From positions 296,989 to 360,988 of the forward strand of contig NZ_JACIIX010000001.1 of NCBI RefSeq assembly GCF_014205675.1: DNA of 64,000 nt, written 5' to 3'. Positions 17,058 through 26,843 of this stretch are shown piece by piece. The position numbers were made by a program, and so were the translations under genes. Source of the stretch: Novispirillum itersonii (GTDB lineage Bacteria > Pseudomonadota > Alphaproteobacteria > Rhodospirillales > Rhodospirillaceae). The notes below the pieces were generated by a model. That model was not told where the DNA came from. It worked only from the letters and a program-made list of their open reading frames with translations, and searched no databases. The stretch's first letter is position 1, and each line of letters begins with the position of its first letter.

Positions 17058-18158
17058 ATGCCGTCTGCCGTCATCCCCTTGCCCCCCAGCCTCCACCGCC
17101 CGGCTCCGCCGGGGGTCAGGCTGTGGCTGTATGGATTGTGTGCTGCCCTGCTGGTGATGGTTGCCCTGGGCGGGGCCACCCGGCTGACCAACTCCGGGCT
17201 GTCGATGGTGGAATGGAAACCCCTGACCGTCCTGCCGCCGCTGACCGATGCCGACTGGCAGTCTGACTTCAGCAAATATCAGCAAAGCCCGGAATACCGC
17301 CACCGGACCACCGGCATGACCCTGTCGGAGTACAAGGGGATCTTCTGGCTGGAATACGTCCACCGGCTGTGGGGGCGGATGATCGGGGCCTGTGTGTTGG
17401 TACCGCTGGCCGTCTTCTCCCTGCGGCGGCGGCTGGCCCCGCCGCTGCTGCGGCGGATGGGCCTGCTGTTTGTGCTGGGGGGCGCACAGGGCGGACTCGG
17501 CTGGCTGATGGTCGCCAGCGGCCTGAACGACCGGCCGGAGGTCAGCCATTTCCGGCTGGGAGCCCATTTCCTGATGGCGGTGCTGCTGTACGGCCTGCTC
17601 CTGACCACCGCCCTGCGGCTGACGGCAGGCCCCGATGGCCGGGCCACGCTGATGCCGCCACGGCCGGGCGATCCGGTTGCCAACGCCCTGCTGGTCCCCG
17701 TCACCCTGACCCTGCTGTGGGGGGCGTTCACCGCCGGACTGGATGCCGGACTGTTTTACAACACCTTCCCCCTGATGGACGGGCAGCTTCTGCCGCCGGA
17801 TCTGGCGCAGGCATCCCTCTGGCCCCCCGGCCCCGGTGCCCTGCTGCTGGTGGAAAACCCGGCCACCGTCCAGTTCGTGCACCGCTGTCTGGCGGTCCTG
17901 ACGGTTCTCGGCCTGTGCCTCAGCTGGCTGCTGCTGTGGCGGCATCATCCGGCCCCGGCAGTCCGCCGGGCCGCACAGGTCACCGCCCTCGCTGCCGTGG
18001 CCCAGATGGCCCTGGGCATCGCCACCCTGCTGGCGGCGGTCCCGGTGCCACTGGGGGTTGCTCACCAGACCGGGGCCCTGCTGCTGGTCACCTGCCTGCT
18101 GGTGTTACGGCACCTGTCAGGCACCTGCCGGACAACCGATGAAGAGGGCGCCCGATGA
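17058..18158 (+). CDS. ctaA: heme A synthase (COX15/CtaA)
   Basis: The 366-residue membrane protein oxidises heme O to heme A for aa3-type cytochrome oxidase. It has eight membrane helices and the conserved heme-ligand histidines in EYVHRLWGR, SHFRLGAHF, QFVHRCLA and VAHQTGALLL. ALGGATRLTNSGLSMVEW near the N-terminus is diagnostic of the alphaproteobacterial/mitochondrial COX15 type. The ATG at 17058 has GGAGAG 10 bases upstream; an in-frame ATG at 17037 lacks one. Its stop overlaps the start of a histidine kinase (ATGA), an unusual partner, while no ctaB or cytochrome oxidase genes are nearby. Confidence 0.95.
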   Translation: MPSAVIPLPPSLHRPAPPGVRLWLYGLCAALLVMVALGGATRLTNSGLSMVEWKPLTVLPPLTDADWQSDFSKYQQSPEYRHRTTGMTLSEYKGIFWLEYVHRLWGRMIGACVLVPLAVFSLRRRLAPPLLRRMGLLFVLGGAQGGLGWLMVASGLNDRPEVSHFRLGAHFLMAVLLYGLLLTTALRLTAGPDGRATLMPPRPGDPVANALLVPVTLTLLWGAFTAGLDAGLFYNTFPLMDGQLLPPDLAQASLWPPGPGALLLVENPATVQFVHRCLAVLTVLGLCLSWLLLWRHHPAPAVRRAAQVTALAAVAQMALGIATLLAAVPVPLGVAHQTGALLLVTCLLVLRHLSGTCRTTDEEGAR

Positions 18159-21100
18159 CCCCATTCCGCCCCCGGCGCCTGTTGCCCGTCCTGCTTCTGC
18201 TGGCCGCCATCGGACTGACCGTTCTGGCGGCTGTGGCGCAGTGGCAGTGGTCGCAGCAGGTGCGGGCCTCCGCCGCCCGGTATGGCGAGGCGATCGCCCA
18301 TAACGCGGTGCCCCGGCTGGCCACGGTCGGCGACAGGCTGGTTGCCGAAGCCCTGAAAACGGTGCCCCGGGCCAGTGACGGCTCCCCCAGCAGCCTCCCC
18401 CCGGCCCTGCTGACGGAGACACTGTTTCACCTGACGCATCCGCCGGTCCTGATTGACCTGACAGCGGCGGCGCTGGTGCTGCCGGACGGCACGGTCGGCG
18501 CCTCCACGGCAGGAAACAAAGACAGCCAAAATGACAGGCCACGTGACGGACAGCGGGAAGCCCGCATTGATCTGCTGGAACGCGCCCTGTCCGGGGCCAT
18601 CGTCGCCGACCTGCCCGACAGGACGCCGCTGCTGTTCGGCCCGTCAGCCGGTCAATCCCCGTCGGTGCTGATCATGGTTCCGCTGACCAGCGGCGGCAGG
18701 ACGGTGGCGGTGCTGTCGCTGACGGCCGAGGCCCCGGCCCTCCGGCCTGTTCTGGACGGATTCGGCCCGGCCACCCGGGCCAGCCTGTTTCTGGCCGGGG
18801 CCCTCCTCGCCCTGCTGACCGCCGCCTTTCTGCGGTTCTGCGCCCGCGCCCGGGGCACCGCCGGACAGCCGATGGCCTGCGGCCTGCCCGATCCGCACGG
18901 CCCCCGGGGGGCCCCTGTGCCGATACAGGCCCCCGCCGCAACCGCACTGCCGGGGCTGACGCCCCCCCTGTCGCCATGGGAGATTCTGGACAGCCAGCAG
19001 GCGATGCAGGCGGTGATCGACGGCGGCGGGGCCTGCCTGTGGGCCAATGCCGCCTACCGCCGCTTCCTGTTCCCCGGCACGGCCCGGGAAACGGACTCTC
19101 CCCTGTCGCCGTGGCCGGTGCTGCTGCATGACCACTTTCCCGGCAATGCGGCGGTGATCAGCCGCTGTCTGGCTCTGGCGCAGGGGGGCAAGGCCGCCTC
19201 GGTGGAGCTGACCGATGAGCGGACCACCGGCCTGCGGTTCCTGCGGCTGGAGCTGACCCCCGCGCCGGTGGCGGACGGGGTGCCCTCCGGAGCCCGCCAC
19301 CACCTGCTGCTGACCGACATCACCGCCCTGCGGCAGATGGAGGCCGATCTGCGGGTCGCCCGCGACCGGATGGAACTGGAGGTCGCCACCCGTACCGATC
19401 AGCTGCGCGACAGCGAACAGCGGTTCCGCGATCTCGCCACTGCCACCTCGGACTGGTTCTGGGAATCCGATGAACATCACCGGCTGTCGTGGTTCTCGCT
19501 GCGCGAGACGACGGTGGAAGCCCTGAACCCCCATGTTGCCCTTGGGAAAACCCGGGTGGAGATCATGGCCGCCGCCGGAAACCCGCCGGAGCTGATCGCC
19601 AGCCACCTGACGGTGCTGGAAAGCCAGCGCCCGTTCCGGGACCTGACCTTCTTCCTGTTTGACCGCAACAACCGCCGCCGCTGGATCCGCACCAGTGGCA
19701 GACCGTTTTACAGCGACACCGGCACCTTCCTCGGCTACCGCGGCATCGCCATCGAAATCACCGAGCAGGAAGAAAGCAAGCTGCGGGCCTCCGCCGCCGA
19801 GAACCGGCTCCTCACCGCCATCGACAGCATTTCTGAAGGGTTCCTGCTGTGGGGAGAGGATGACCGGCTGGTGCTGCACAACCGGGCCCTGCTGGATCTG
19901 CTGCCGTTTCTGGCCGACCACTGCCATCCCGGCCTGCCCTACACCGACTTCCTGCGGCTCCTCAGTGCCGCCCTGCTGCCGGAAACCGATGAATTTACGC
20001 TGTCCGAACGCAGCGCGCTGGAAAGCCGCTGGCTGTCGCAGCACACCAGCGAAGGCTATGTGGTGCGCGAACTGGCCTTCCCGCAGGAGCGGTATATTCT
20101 GGAGACCGGACGCCGCACCCACGATGGGCTGACCGTCAGCGTTTACGCCGACTTCACCGAACGCAAAGCCGCTGAAATGGCCCTGTCAGCTTCGGAAGCC
20201 GACCTGCGGACCCTGCACCGCATCACCAGCGCCCCCAACCGGGGGCTGGATGAGAAGCTGGCGGCCCTGCTGCGCTTCGGCAATCAGCGCTTTGGCATGA
20301 CCACCGCTTTCCTGATGCGGGTGGAAGGCGATCAGGCGGTGTTTGAGGAAGTGATGGCCCCGGCAGGATCCCTCGCCCGGGGGATGTCCATGCCGCTGGC
20401 CGAGACCCTGTGCCAGTATGCGGTGGAAACCCTGGAGCCGATCGCCGTTCCGGACACGCTGGATCCGTTCTGGCAGGCGCAGGTCGCCGCCGCCTGTGGG
20501 GCAGAATCGGAGAATCTGCCGGTGCCGGTCCGCAGCTACATCGGCATGCGGGTCATGGTCCGCAACACCGTCTACGGGGTGCTGGGGTTCTGTGCCGACG
20601 CCGCCCGCCCCCGGCCGTTCTCCGCCACCGATGCCGAGATCATCAAGCTGATGGCCCTGTGGACCGGGGCGGAACTGGCCCACTGGCAGGTGGAGACCGA
20701 ACTGCGCACCGCCCGCGACCACGCCGACGCCGCCAACCGCACCAAATCCGAATTTCTGGCCAATATGAGCCATGAACTGCGGACCCCGCTGAATGCCATC
20801 ATCGGTTTCTCCGAGGTGATGGCCAGCGAGATGTTCGGGCCGGTCGGCAGCCCCAAATACAAGGATTACGCTGGCAGCATCCACGAGTCGGGCCGCCATC
20901 TGCTCGACATCATCAACGATATCCTCGACGTTTCAAAGATTGAGGCCGGACAGCTGGTTCTGGCCGAAGAACCCGTCGATCTGGAAGATCTTTTACAGGC
21001 GTCCCTGCGGCTGGTGCGGGAACGGGCGATGACCGGATCGGTCAGCCTGTCGCTGTCCTGCGGATCCGCCCTGCCCCGCCTGTACGCCGACCAGCGCCGC

Positions 21101-21514
21101 CTGAAACAGGTGCTGCTGAACCTGCTGTCCAACGCCATCAAATTTACCCTGCCGGGGGGGGCGGTCACCGCCTGCGTGGACTGGCAGAGGGAAGACGGGC
21201 TGTCAATTTCCGTCACCGACACCGGAATCGGCATGACGGAGGCGGAAATCACCATTGCCCTGACGCCGTTCCGGCAGGTGGACAGCGGTCTGGCCCGGCG
21301 GCAGGAAGGCACCGGCCTTGGCCTGCCCCTGACCAAGGCACTGGTGGCCCTGCATGACGGGATCCTGTCCGTTCACAGCACGCCCGGAACCGGAACCACG
21401 GTGACGGTGTGGTTCCCGCCGGAGCGGCTGATTGTTCCGGCGGCAGAGGTCTCCGGCACAGATGCCGCCGGGTCGGTTCCTCCGGCAGCCCCTGTTTTGG
21501 GCAAGTTTTCATAA
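18155..21514 (+). CDS. membrane PAS/GAF sensor histidine kinase coupled to ctaA
   Basis: The 1119-residue kinase has an N-terminal helix (residues 9-30), a periplasmic region to about 200, a second helix (about 208-228), PAS folds (near 275-385, 410-540 and 550-670), a GAF domain (about 690-840), HisKA with phosphoacceptor His873 in LANMSHELRTPLNAIIGFSE, and HATPase motifs LLNLLSNAIKFTLPGG, VTDTGIGM and GTGLGLPLTKAL. No receiver is fused. The ATG lies inside the ctaA stop (ATGA), so the two are translationally coupled, suggesting a respiratory, heme or oxygen signal. That link is inference. The response regulator must be encoded elsewhere. Confidence 0.92.
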   Translation: MTPFRPRRLLPVLLLLAAIGLTVLAAVAQWQWSQQVRASAARYGEAIAHNAVPRLATVGDRLVAEALKTVPRASDGSPSSLPPALLTETLFHLTHPPVLIDLTAAALVLPDGTVGASTAGNKDSQNDRPRDGQREARIDLLERALSGAIVADLPDRTPLLFGPSAGQSPSVLIMVPLTSGGRTVAVLSLTAEAPALRPVLDGFGPATRASLFLAGALLALLTAAFLRFCARARGTAGQPMACGLPDPHGPRGAPVPIQAPAATALPGLTPPLSPWEILDSQQAMQAVIDGGGACLWANAAYRRFLFPGTARETDSPLSPWPVLLHDHFPGNAAVISRCLALAQGGKAASVELTDERTTGLRFLRLELTPAPVADGVPSGARHHLLLTDITALRQMEADLRVARDRMELEVATRTDQLRDSEQRFRDLATATSDWFWESDEHHRLSWFSLRETTVEALNPHVALGKTRVEIMAAAGNPPELIASHLTVLESQRPFRDLTFFLFDRNNRRRWIRTSGRPFYSDTGTFLGYRGIAIEITEQEESKLRASAAENRLLTAIDSISEGFLLWGEDDRLVLHNRALLDLLPFLADHCHPGLPYTDFLRLLSAALLPETDEFTLSERSALESRWLSQHTSEGYVVRELAFPQERYILETGRRTHDGLTVSVYADFTERKAAEMALSASEADLRTLHRITSAPNRGLDEKLAALLRFGNQRFGMTTAFLMRVEGDQAVFEEVMAPAGSLARGMSMPLAETLCQYAVETLEPIAVPDTLDPFWQAQVAAACGAESENLPVPVRSYIGMRVMVRNTVYGVLGFCADAARPRPFSATDAEIIKLMALWTGAELAHWQVETELRTARDHADAANRTKSEFLANMSHELRTPLNAIIGFSEVMASEMFGPVGSPKYKDYAGSIHESGRHLLDIINDILDVSKIEAGQLVLAEEPVDLEDLLQASLRLVRERAMTGSVSLSLSCGSALPRLYADQRRLKQVLLNLLSNAIKFTLPGGAVTACVDWQREDGLSISVTDTGIGMTEAEITIALTPFRQVDSGLARRQEGTGLGLPLTKALVALHDGILSVHSTPGTGTTVTVWFPPERLIVPAAEVSGTDAAGSVPPAAPVLGKFS

Positions 21515-21625
21515 TACAAAGCCTTCGGATAGTTTTGTCGAAATGATGGCAGACAACAGGCATAGTGGCTGACAATCCCCCTGTTTCCATCCGGCCCGGC
21601 CGGATGCCGTCCGGAGTGTTCCGTC

Positions 21626-22861
21626 ATGTCCTCCCCTGCTGCGACTCCCTCGGGTACTGCGCCCCCTTCAGGCCGCCCGTTTCTGGTGATCCTGCTCTGC
21701 GGTGCCCTTGTTGTCAGTCTGGCCATGGGTGTCCGCCAGAGCTTCGGGCTGATCATCGGCCCGCTGTCGGCCCAGAATGCCTGGCCGGTGGCCACCTTCT
21801 CCTTCGCGCTGGCCGTCCAGAACCTGCTGTGGGGGGCGGCGCAGCCGTTCGCCTCGGCACTGGCGGAACGCTGGGGTGCGCACCGCGTGGCGATTGCCGG
21901 CGGTGTCACCTATGCCGCCGGTCTGGCCCTGACCGCGTGGGCCAACACAGCCGGGGGTGCCTTTGCCGGAACCGGGATCCTGATCGGTCTGGCCCTGTCC
22001 GGCACCACCTTCGGCACCGTTCTCGGTGTCATCGGCCGCGCCGCCCCGCCGGAAAAGCGGTCAATGGCACTGGGGATTGCCAGTGCGGGCGGCTCCTTCG
22101 GCCAGATGGCGGTGATTCCGGTGGCCTCCGGCCTGATCGCCTCGGTCGGGGTGGTGCAGGCGATGCTGATCCTTGCCGTTGTTGCCCTGCTGATGGTGCC
22201 GCTGGCACTGGCACTGACCGAGCCAAGCCTGAACCATCCGCAGGCCGGACCGACCCAGTCGATGGGGGCAGCCATCCGCGGGGCGTGGAATGACCGCAGC
22301 TTCCAGCTGCTGACCCTTGGCTTTTTTGTCTGCGGATTTCAGGTGGCCTTTGTCGGCGTTCACCTGCCCAACTATCTGGCCCTGTGCCACATGCCTCCGG
22401 CGCTGGGGGCCACCGCGCTGATGATCATCGGCGGCTTCAACATCATCGGCAGCTGGGGCTGCGGGGTTCTGGGCCAGAGCCAGCGCCCGCGCAAGGTGCT
22501 GAGCCTGATCTATCTGCTGCGTGGCATCGTCGTCGCGCTGTTCATCACCCTGCCGACCACCGAGGTCAGCGTGATCCTGTTTGCCGCCTCGATGGGGCTG
22601 CTGTGGCTGGGCACGGTGCCGCTGACCAGCCAGATCATCGCCACCCTCTACGGCACCCGCTACATGGGTACCCTGTTTGGCATCGTCTTCTTCAGCCACC
22701 AGATCGGGTCCTTCACCGGGGTGTGGGCCGGGGGACTGCTGTTTGACGCCACCGGGTCCTACGATCTGGTGTGGTGGGGTTCCATCGGCCTTGGGGTGGT
22801 TGCCGCCGTGCTGCATCTGCCGATCGCCGATGCGCGGAAGGAACAGGCGGTTCCCGCCTGA
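21626..22861 (+). CDS. MFS transporter, 12-helix
   Basis: The 411-residue major facilitator protein opens with a short Pro/Ser-rich cytoplasmic tail, then FLVILLCGALVVSLAMGVRQSFGLIIGPLS as helix 1. ALAERWGAHRVAIAGGV matches the MFS loop 2-3 signature, and a weaker repeat follows helix 8. Twelve helices are expected. The N-terminal pattern resembles MFS proteins of organic-acid exchange families, but the substrate cannot be assigned. A GGAG lies 11 bases before the ATG. It is monocistronic and ends at a strong bidirectional terminator. Confidence 0.85.
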   Translation: MSSPAATPSGTAPPSGRPFLVILLCGALVVSLAMGVRQSFGLIIGPLSAQNAWPVATFSFALAVQNLLWGAAQPFASALAERWGAHRVAIAGGVTYAAGLALTAWANTAGGAFAGTGILIGLALSGTTFGTVLGVIGRAAPPEKRSMALGIASAGGSFGQMAVIPVASGLIASVGVVQAMLILAVVALLMVPLALALTEPSLNHPQAGPTQSMGAAIRGAWNDRSFQLLTLGFFVCGFQVAFVGVHLPNYLALCHMPPALGATALMIIGGFNIIGSWGCGVLGQSQRPRKVLSLIYLLRGIVVALFITLPTTEVSVILFAASMGLLWLGTVPLTSQIIATLYGTRYMGTLFGIVFFSHQIGSFTGVWAGGLLFDATGSYDLVWWGSIGLGVVAAVLHLPIADARKEQAVPA

Positions 22862-22898
22862 TCCTGCGGCGGGATACACCCGGCCCGGCACAACAGAA

Positions 22899-22929
22899 AA
22901 ATGGGGGAGGCCATGACCTCCCCCATTTC
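22899..22929. terminator. bidirectional intrinsic terminator between two MFS genes
   Basis: ATGGGGGAGG (22901-22910) pairs perfectly with CCTCCCCCAT (22917-22926) across a 6-base loop, flanked by A-run and T-run. It serves the convergent genes on both sides. Confidence 0.9.
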
Positions 22930-22947
22930 CGTCTCAGGACCTGCTTC

Positions 22948-24153
22948 TTAAAACCGCCGCCGCATCCACACCGCCGTCCCGGCCCCGGCAAGGGAGAACA
23001 GCAGGGTGGTCAGGGCCACCGCCTCCCAGCCGCCGTGCTGCCACAGCCACCCGGCGCCGGTGCCGGAAATCCCGGCCCCCATGTAATAAAACAGCAGATA
23101 CAGCGAGGCCGCGTGCCCCTTGTGGGTCGGCGACAGCCGCCCGACACAGCTGCTGACCACCGAATGGCCGATGAAAAATCCGGCGGTGATCAGCACAATC
23201 CCGGTCACCGTCAGCGGCAGCGAGGATGGCAGGGTCAGCAGCGCCCCGCCCCCCATCAGCCCGAAGCTGATCAGCAGGGTCGGCATCACCCCCAGCCGCG
23301 CGGTGACCTGCCCCGACAGCGACGACGAGAACACCCCGAACACATAGGCCAGAAACACCAGCCCGATTTCCCGAGGACCCAGCCCGAACGGCGCACCGCT
23401 GAGGCGGAAGGTGCTGTAGTTGAACACCGACACGAACACGCTGGTCAGCACGAACCCCAGAAAATACAGGCCCCGCAGCGACGGATCCTTCAGCCGGCCG
23501 CCCCACAGGCCAAGGTGCACCGCCAGACCGGCCCCCTTGGTCGGGGTAAAATTGCGCGACGGCGGCAGCAGCACCCAGAACGCCAGCGACGACAGAATGC
23601 AGAACACCCCGATCACGCCCAGCGCCTGATGCCAGCTCATCACCGTGGTCAGCTGGGCCAGCCCGACCCGGCCGATCATCGCGCCCAGCGCGGTGCCACC
23701 AACATACACACCCATCGCCTTACCCAGCCGGGCGGGATCAATCTCCTCGCCCAGATAGGCCATCGCCACCGCCGGGACCCCGCCCAGCACAAACCCTTCC
23801 AGCGCCCGGATCACCAGCAGCAGCGGCCAGTCGGTGACAAGGGCCAGCGCCGTGTTCAGCACCGAGGCCAGCAGCATCGAGGTAAACATCAGCCCCCGCC
23901 GCCCCAGCGCCTGCGACACCACGCTGGACGCCATGATCGCCAGCGCCAGAAAACTGGTCGACAGCGACAGGGCCAGCGAACTCTGAGCGGCGCTGATCCG
24001 GAATTCCGCCGCGATGTCCGGCAGCACCGGCTGCACACAGTACAGGGTGGCAAAGGTGGAGAACCCGGCGCAGAACATCGCCACCAGCGTCCGGCCGAAG
24101 GAGGAGGACCGGGTCAGGGGAACTTGGGGAGCGGTTGCCGTCATCGTTGCCAT
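22948..24153 (-). CDS. YnfM-type MFS transporter
   Basis: The 401-residue protein has twelve expected helices, beginning FGRTLVAMFCAGFSTFATLYCVQPVLPDIAAEF, which is characteristic of the YnfM family of putative efflux proteins, and the loop signature SQALGRRGLMFTSMLLAS. The LysR gene is divergent and adjacent, as in the E. coli ynfL/ynfM pair, so the neighbour probably controls it. ATG 24153 is chosen; MTATAP at 24144 is an alternative. The open frame continues back through the LysR gene but that part is antisense. The substrate is unknown. Confidence 0.88.
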   Translation of the reverse strand: MATMTATAPQVPLTRSSSFGRTLVAMFCAGFSTFATLYCVQPVLPDIAAEFRISAAQSSLALSLSTSFLALAIMASSVVSQALGRRGLMFTSMLLASVLNTALALVTDWPLLLVIRALEGFVLGGVPAVAMAYLGEEIDPARLGKAMGVYVGGTALGAMIGRVGLAQLTTVMSWHQALGVIGVFCILSSLAFWVLLPPSRNFTPTKGAGLAVHLGLWGGRLKDPSLRGLYFLGFVLTSVFVSVFNYSTFRLSGAPFGLGPREIGLVFLAYVFGVFSSSLSGQVTARLGVMPTLLISFGLMGGGALLTLPSSLPLTVTGIVLITAGFFIGHSVVSSCVGRLSPTHKGHAASLYLLFYYMGAGISGTGAGWLWQHGGWEAVALTTLLFSLAGAGTAVWMRRRF

Positions 24154-24253
24154 TTTGGAAGCACTCTGATGAGTGGGGGAGGTCCTTCCGGTGTATACCG
24201 CGCCTGCGAACGGGTCTAATATATCGCACCGGCAATCTTCATCTGTTTTGGAT

Positions 24254-25195
24254 ATGGCAATGGATCTGCGGCACATCCGGTATTTTCTGGCGGTGGCGGA
24301 AGAGCGCAATTTCACCCGCGCTGCCGAGCGCATCGGCATCGGTCAGCCGCCCCTCAGCACCCAGATCCGTGATCTGGAAGAGGAGATCGGCGCCCGGCTG
24401 TTCTACCGCCTGCCGCACGGGGCGGAGCTGACTGATGCCGGAAAAGCCTTCCATGATCTGGTCCGCACCCTGCCCGACCGGGTCAGCGAGGCCGCCGAGG
24501 CCGCCCGCCGCGCCGCCCGTGGGGAAACCGGGCAGCTCCGCCTTGGCTTTACCGGCACCGCCGCCCTCAACCCGATCACCACCGGCACCATCCGTGCCTT
24601 CCGGCGGTCCTACCCCGGGGTTGACCTGCGGGTGCAGGAACAGAATTCGATGGTGTTGTTGGACCAGATCCGGTCCGGCGATCTCGACATTGCCATCATC
24701 CGCGCCAATGGCGGCGATGCACCGGATCTGAAGCTGGATCTGCTGTATGCCGAACCGCTGATCGCCGCCCTGCCCGATACCACCGCCGAGGTGCTGTGCC
24801 CGGCGGAAACCCCGCTGTCCCTGCCGGTCCTGCGGGACCACCCGATTATCCTGACCCCGCCGACCGTGGGGGAAAGCCTGCGGAAGGCCGCGCTGGATGC
24901 CTGCACCGGGGCCGGGTTTACCGCCACCCTCGGCCAACCGGCACCGCAGATTGCCTCGATCCTGTCGCTGGTCGCCGCCGAACTGGGGTTTTCACTGGTC
25001 CCGGCCTCGGTGGAACAGCTGCGGGTGGCCGGAGTCCGCTACCGCCGCCTGACCGCCCCGGAACCGACGATCGGGCTGGCGGTGGTGATTCCGGCCCACA
25101 ACCCCGCCGTCACCGCCGCCACTTTCCGCCGGATCGCGCTGGAGACCGCCAGGATCACCCCTGAGGCGGCCCGGTCAGATCGGCAAGGGCCGTGA
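24254..25195 (+). CDS. LysR-family regulator, YnfL-like
   Basis: The 313-residue regulator starts MAMDLRHIRYFLAVAEERNFTRAAERIGIGQPPLSTQIRDLE, a standard LysR winged helix-turn-helix, followed by the substrate-binding domain from about residue 100. It faces the YnfM-type transporter across a 100-bp AT-rich gap and likely controls it. ATG 24260 (MDLRH) is a second possible start. Its last 41 bp overlap the 3' end of a convergent LysR gene. Confidence 0.9.
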   Translation: MAMDLRHIRYFLAVAEERNFTRAAERIGIGQPPLSTQIRDLEEEIGARLFYRLPHGAELTDAGKAFHDLVRTLPDRVSEAAEAARRAARGETGQLRLGFTGTAALNPITTGTIRAFRRSYPGVDLRVQEQNSMVLLDQIRSGDLDIAIIRANGGDAPDLKLDLLYAEPLIAALPDTTAEVLCPAETPLSLPVLRDHPIILTPPTVGESLRKAALDACTGAGFTATLGQPAPQIASILSLVAAELGFSLVPASVEQLRVAGVRYRRLTAPEPTIGLAVVIPAHNPAVTAATFRRIALETARITPEAARSDRQGP

Positions 25196-26054
25196 CCAGA
25201 TAATCAATCAGCGCCCGCTGGGCCGCCGGCATATGGCGGCGGCTGCTGTACAGGGCCTGTATTGCCAGAACCTCCGGCTGCCAGTCCGGCAGCACCACCG
25301 TCAGCTCCCCCCGGGCCACCGGACCGGCGGCGGCAAACACCGGCAGCATGGCGATCCCTGCCCCGCCCAGCGCCGCCTGCAACACGGTCAGCGAATCATT
25401 GGCACTGAAGCCGCCCGACACATCAACGGTACAGAACCCCCGTGGCCCGTCCAGCGTCCAGCGATTCCCGCCGAAGCCGCTGTAGGACAGGCAACTGTAT
25501 CGGGGCAGATCCTGCGGACTCTGCGGAATACCGCAACGCCGGAGATAGGCCGGGGCCGCACACAGCACCGACCGGCACCACCCCAGCGGCCGGGCAATCA
25601 GCGCCGGATCAACCCGGTTGCTGATCCGGACCGCGACATCAATCCGCTCCTCGACCAGATCCGCCACCTGATCAGAAACCTGAAGATCCACCCGCACCGC
25701 CGGATAGCGCCGCAGAAACTCCAGCACCACCGCCACCAGACGGGTCTGGGCAAACATCGGCGGGGCGGCGATCCGCACCAGTCCTTCCGGCTGCTCCGCC
25801 GGGGCCGCCAGCGCGGTGACCGCCCCCTCCAGTGCCAGCATCTCGCGGCACAGCGGCAAAATCCTGTCCCCGGCCCCGGTCAGGCTGAGGCGGCGGGTGG
25901 TGCGGTGCAGCAGCCGCACGCCAGCCCAGTCTTCCAGACGGGTCAGATAGCGGGAGGCCATCGCCCGCGACAGGCCCAGCCGCTCCGCCGCCGCCGACAG
26001 GCTGCCCCGCTCCACCGCCTCGACAAACACCCGCGCCGCTGTGATCCGGTCCAT
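25155..26054 (-). CDS. LysR-family regulator next to the DsbA-like gene
   Basis: The 299-residue regulator begins MDRITAARVFVEAVERGSLSAAAERLGLSRAMASRYLTRLE, typical of the LysR subgroup with AARVFV helices, and its C-terminal half binds the co-inducer. In-frame starts also exist at 26066 (ATG) and 26078 (TTG); 26054 matches the family N-terminus. It diverges from the DsbA-like gene 116 bp away, the usual arrangement for a LysR regulator and its target. Its tail overlaps the neighbouring LysR gene tail to tail by 41 bp. Confidence 0.88.
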   Translation of the reverse strand: MDRITAARVFVEAVERGSLSAAAERLGLSRAMASRYLTRLEDWAGVRLLHRTTRRLSLTGAGDRILPLCREMLALEGAVTALAAPAEQPEGLVRIAAPPMFAQTRLVAVVLEFLRRYPAVRVDLQVSDQVADLVEERIDVAVRISNRVDPALIARPLGWCRSVLCAAPAYLRRCGIPQSPQDLPRYSCLSYSGFGGNRWTLDGPRGFCTVDVSGGFSANDSLTVLQAALGGAGIAMLPVFAAAGPVARGELTVVLPDWQPEVLAIQALYSSRRHMPAAQRALIDYLVTALADLTGPPQG

Positions 26055-26170
26055 TGGTCCGTCCATTCCATGCAACAATCTGTCGCATACTACAGGCTAC
26101 TGCGCCGGATCAGTTTGCAATAGGGTTTTCATTCCCCCCGCTTCACCCCACTGAACATTGATCCCAGACC

Positions 26171-26839
26171 ATGACCGAGACCACGTTCGATTACTTTTTT
26201 GATCCCCTGTGCGGCTGGTGCTATGCCGCCGCCCCGGCCCTGCGGGCGCTGGCGGCCAGTGCCGGTCCCCGCCTGACCCTGATGCCGGTCGGCCTGTTCA
26301 TGGGGGAAGGGGCCCGGCCGCTGTCTCCCGCCTTTGCCGAATACGCATGGACCAACGATCAGCGGATCCAGACCCTGACCGGTCAGCCGTTTTCCGAAGC
26401 CTACCGCACCCGTCTGCTGGCGGCCCCGGAGATCCGTTTTGATTCCGGACCGGCGACCAAGACCCTGATCTTTCTGGGAAAACTCAACCGCGCACTGGAA
26501 CCGGCGTTCCTGCACGCCATCCAGATCCGCCGCTATCAGGACGGGGCCGACACCGCCCGCCCGGCGGTGCTGGCAGACATCGCCACCACGGTTGCGGCGG
26601 CAGCCGGGATAACGGTGAACGCCACCGCGCTGGCGGAACAGCTGGAAGACGACGCCAGCCTGATTTATGACACCGACCGCCGGATCACCACCGCCCGGCA
26701 GCTGCTGCGGCTGATGCCGGGCAGCGGGGTCCCGCAGCTGCTGGTCCATCGGGGCGAACAGCGCCATGCCGTGTCCGGGGCCGCCCTGTACGGCGGACCG
26801 GAAGCCCTGTTCGCCCATCTGGAAACCCTGACCGGCTGA
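26171..26839 (+). CDS. DsbA-family thioredoxin-fold oxidoreductase
   Basis: The 222-residue protein lacks a signal peptide, so it is likely cytoplasmic. The active site is CGWC at residues 14-17 (FFDPLCGWCYAAAPAL), followed by the helical insertion of the DsbA/FrnE group, and the cis-Pro region is GVPQLLVHRG. It probably reduces, oxidises or isomerises thiols, with the exact substrate unknown. Neighbours are a divergent LysR regulator and a convergent glutathione transferase only 4 bp away, which suggests a thiol or electrophile stress locus. Confidence 0.88.
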   Translation: MTETTFDYFFDPLCGWCYAAAPALRALAASAGPRLTLMPVGLFMGEGARPLSPAFAEYAWTNDQRIQTLTGQPFSEAYRTRLLAAPEIRFDSGPATKTLIFLGKLNRALEPAFLHAIQIRRYQDGADTARPAVLADIATTVAAAAGITVNATALAEQLEDDASLIYDTDRRITTARQLLRLMPGSGVPQLLVHRGEQRHAVSGAALYGGPEALFAHLETLTG

Positions 26840-26843
26840 GTCC

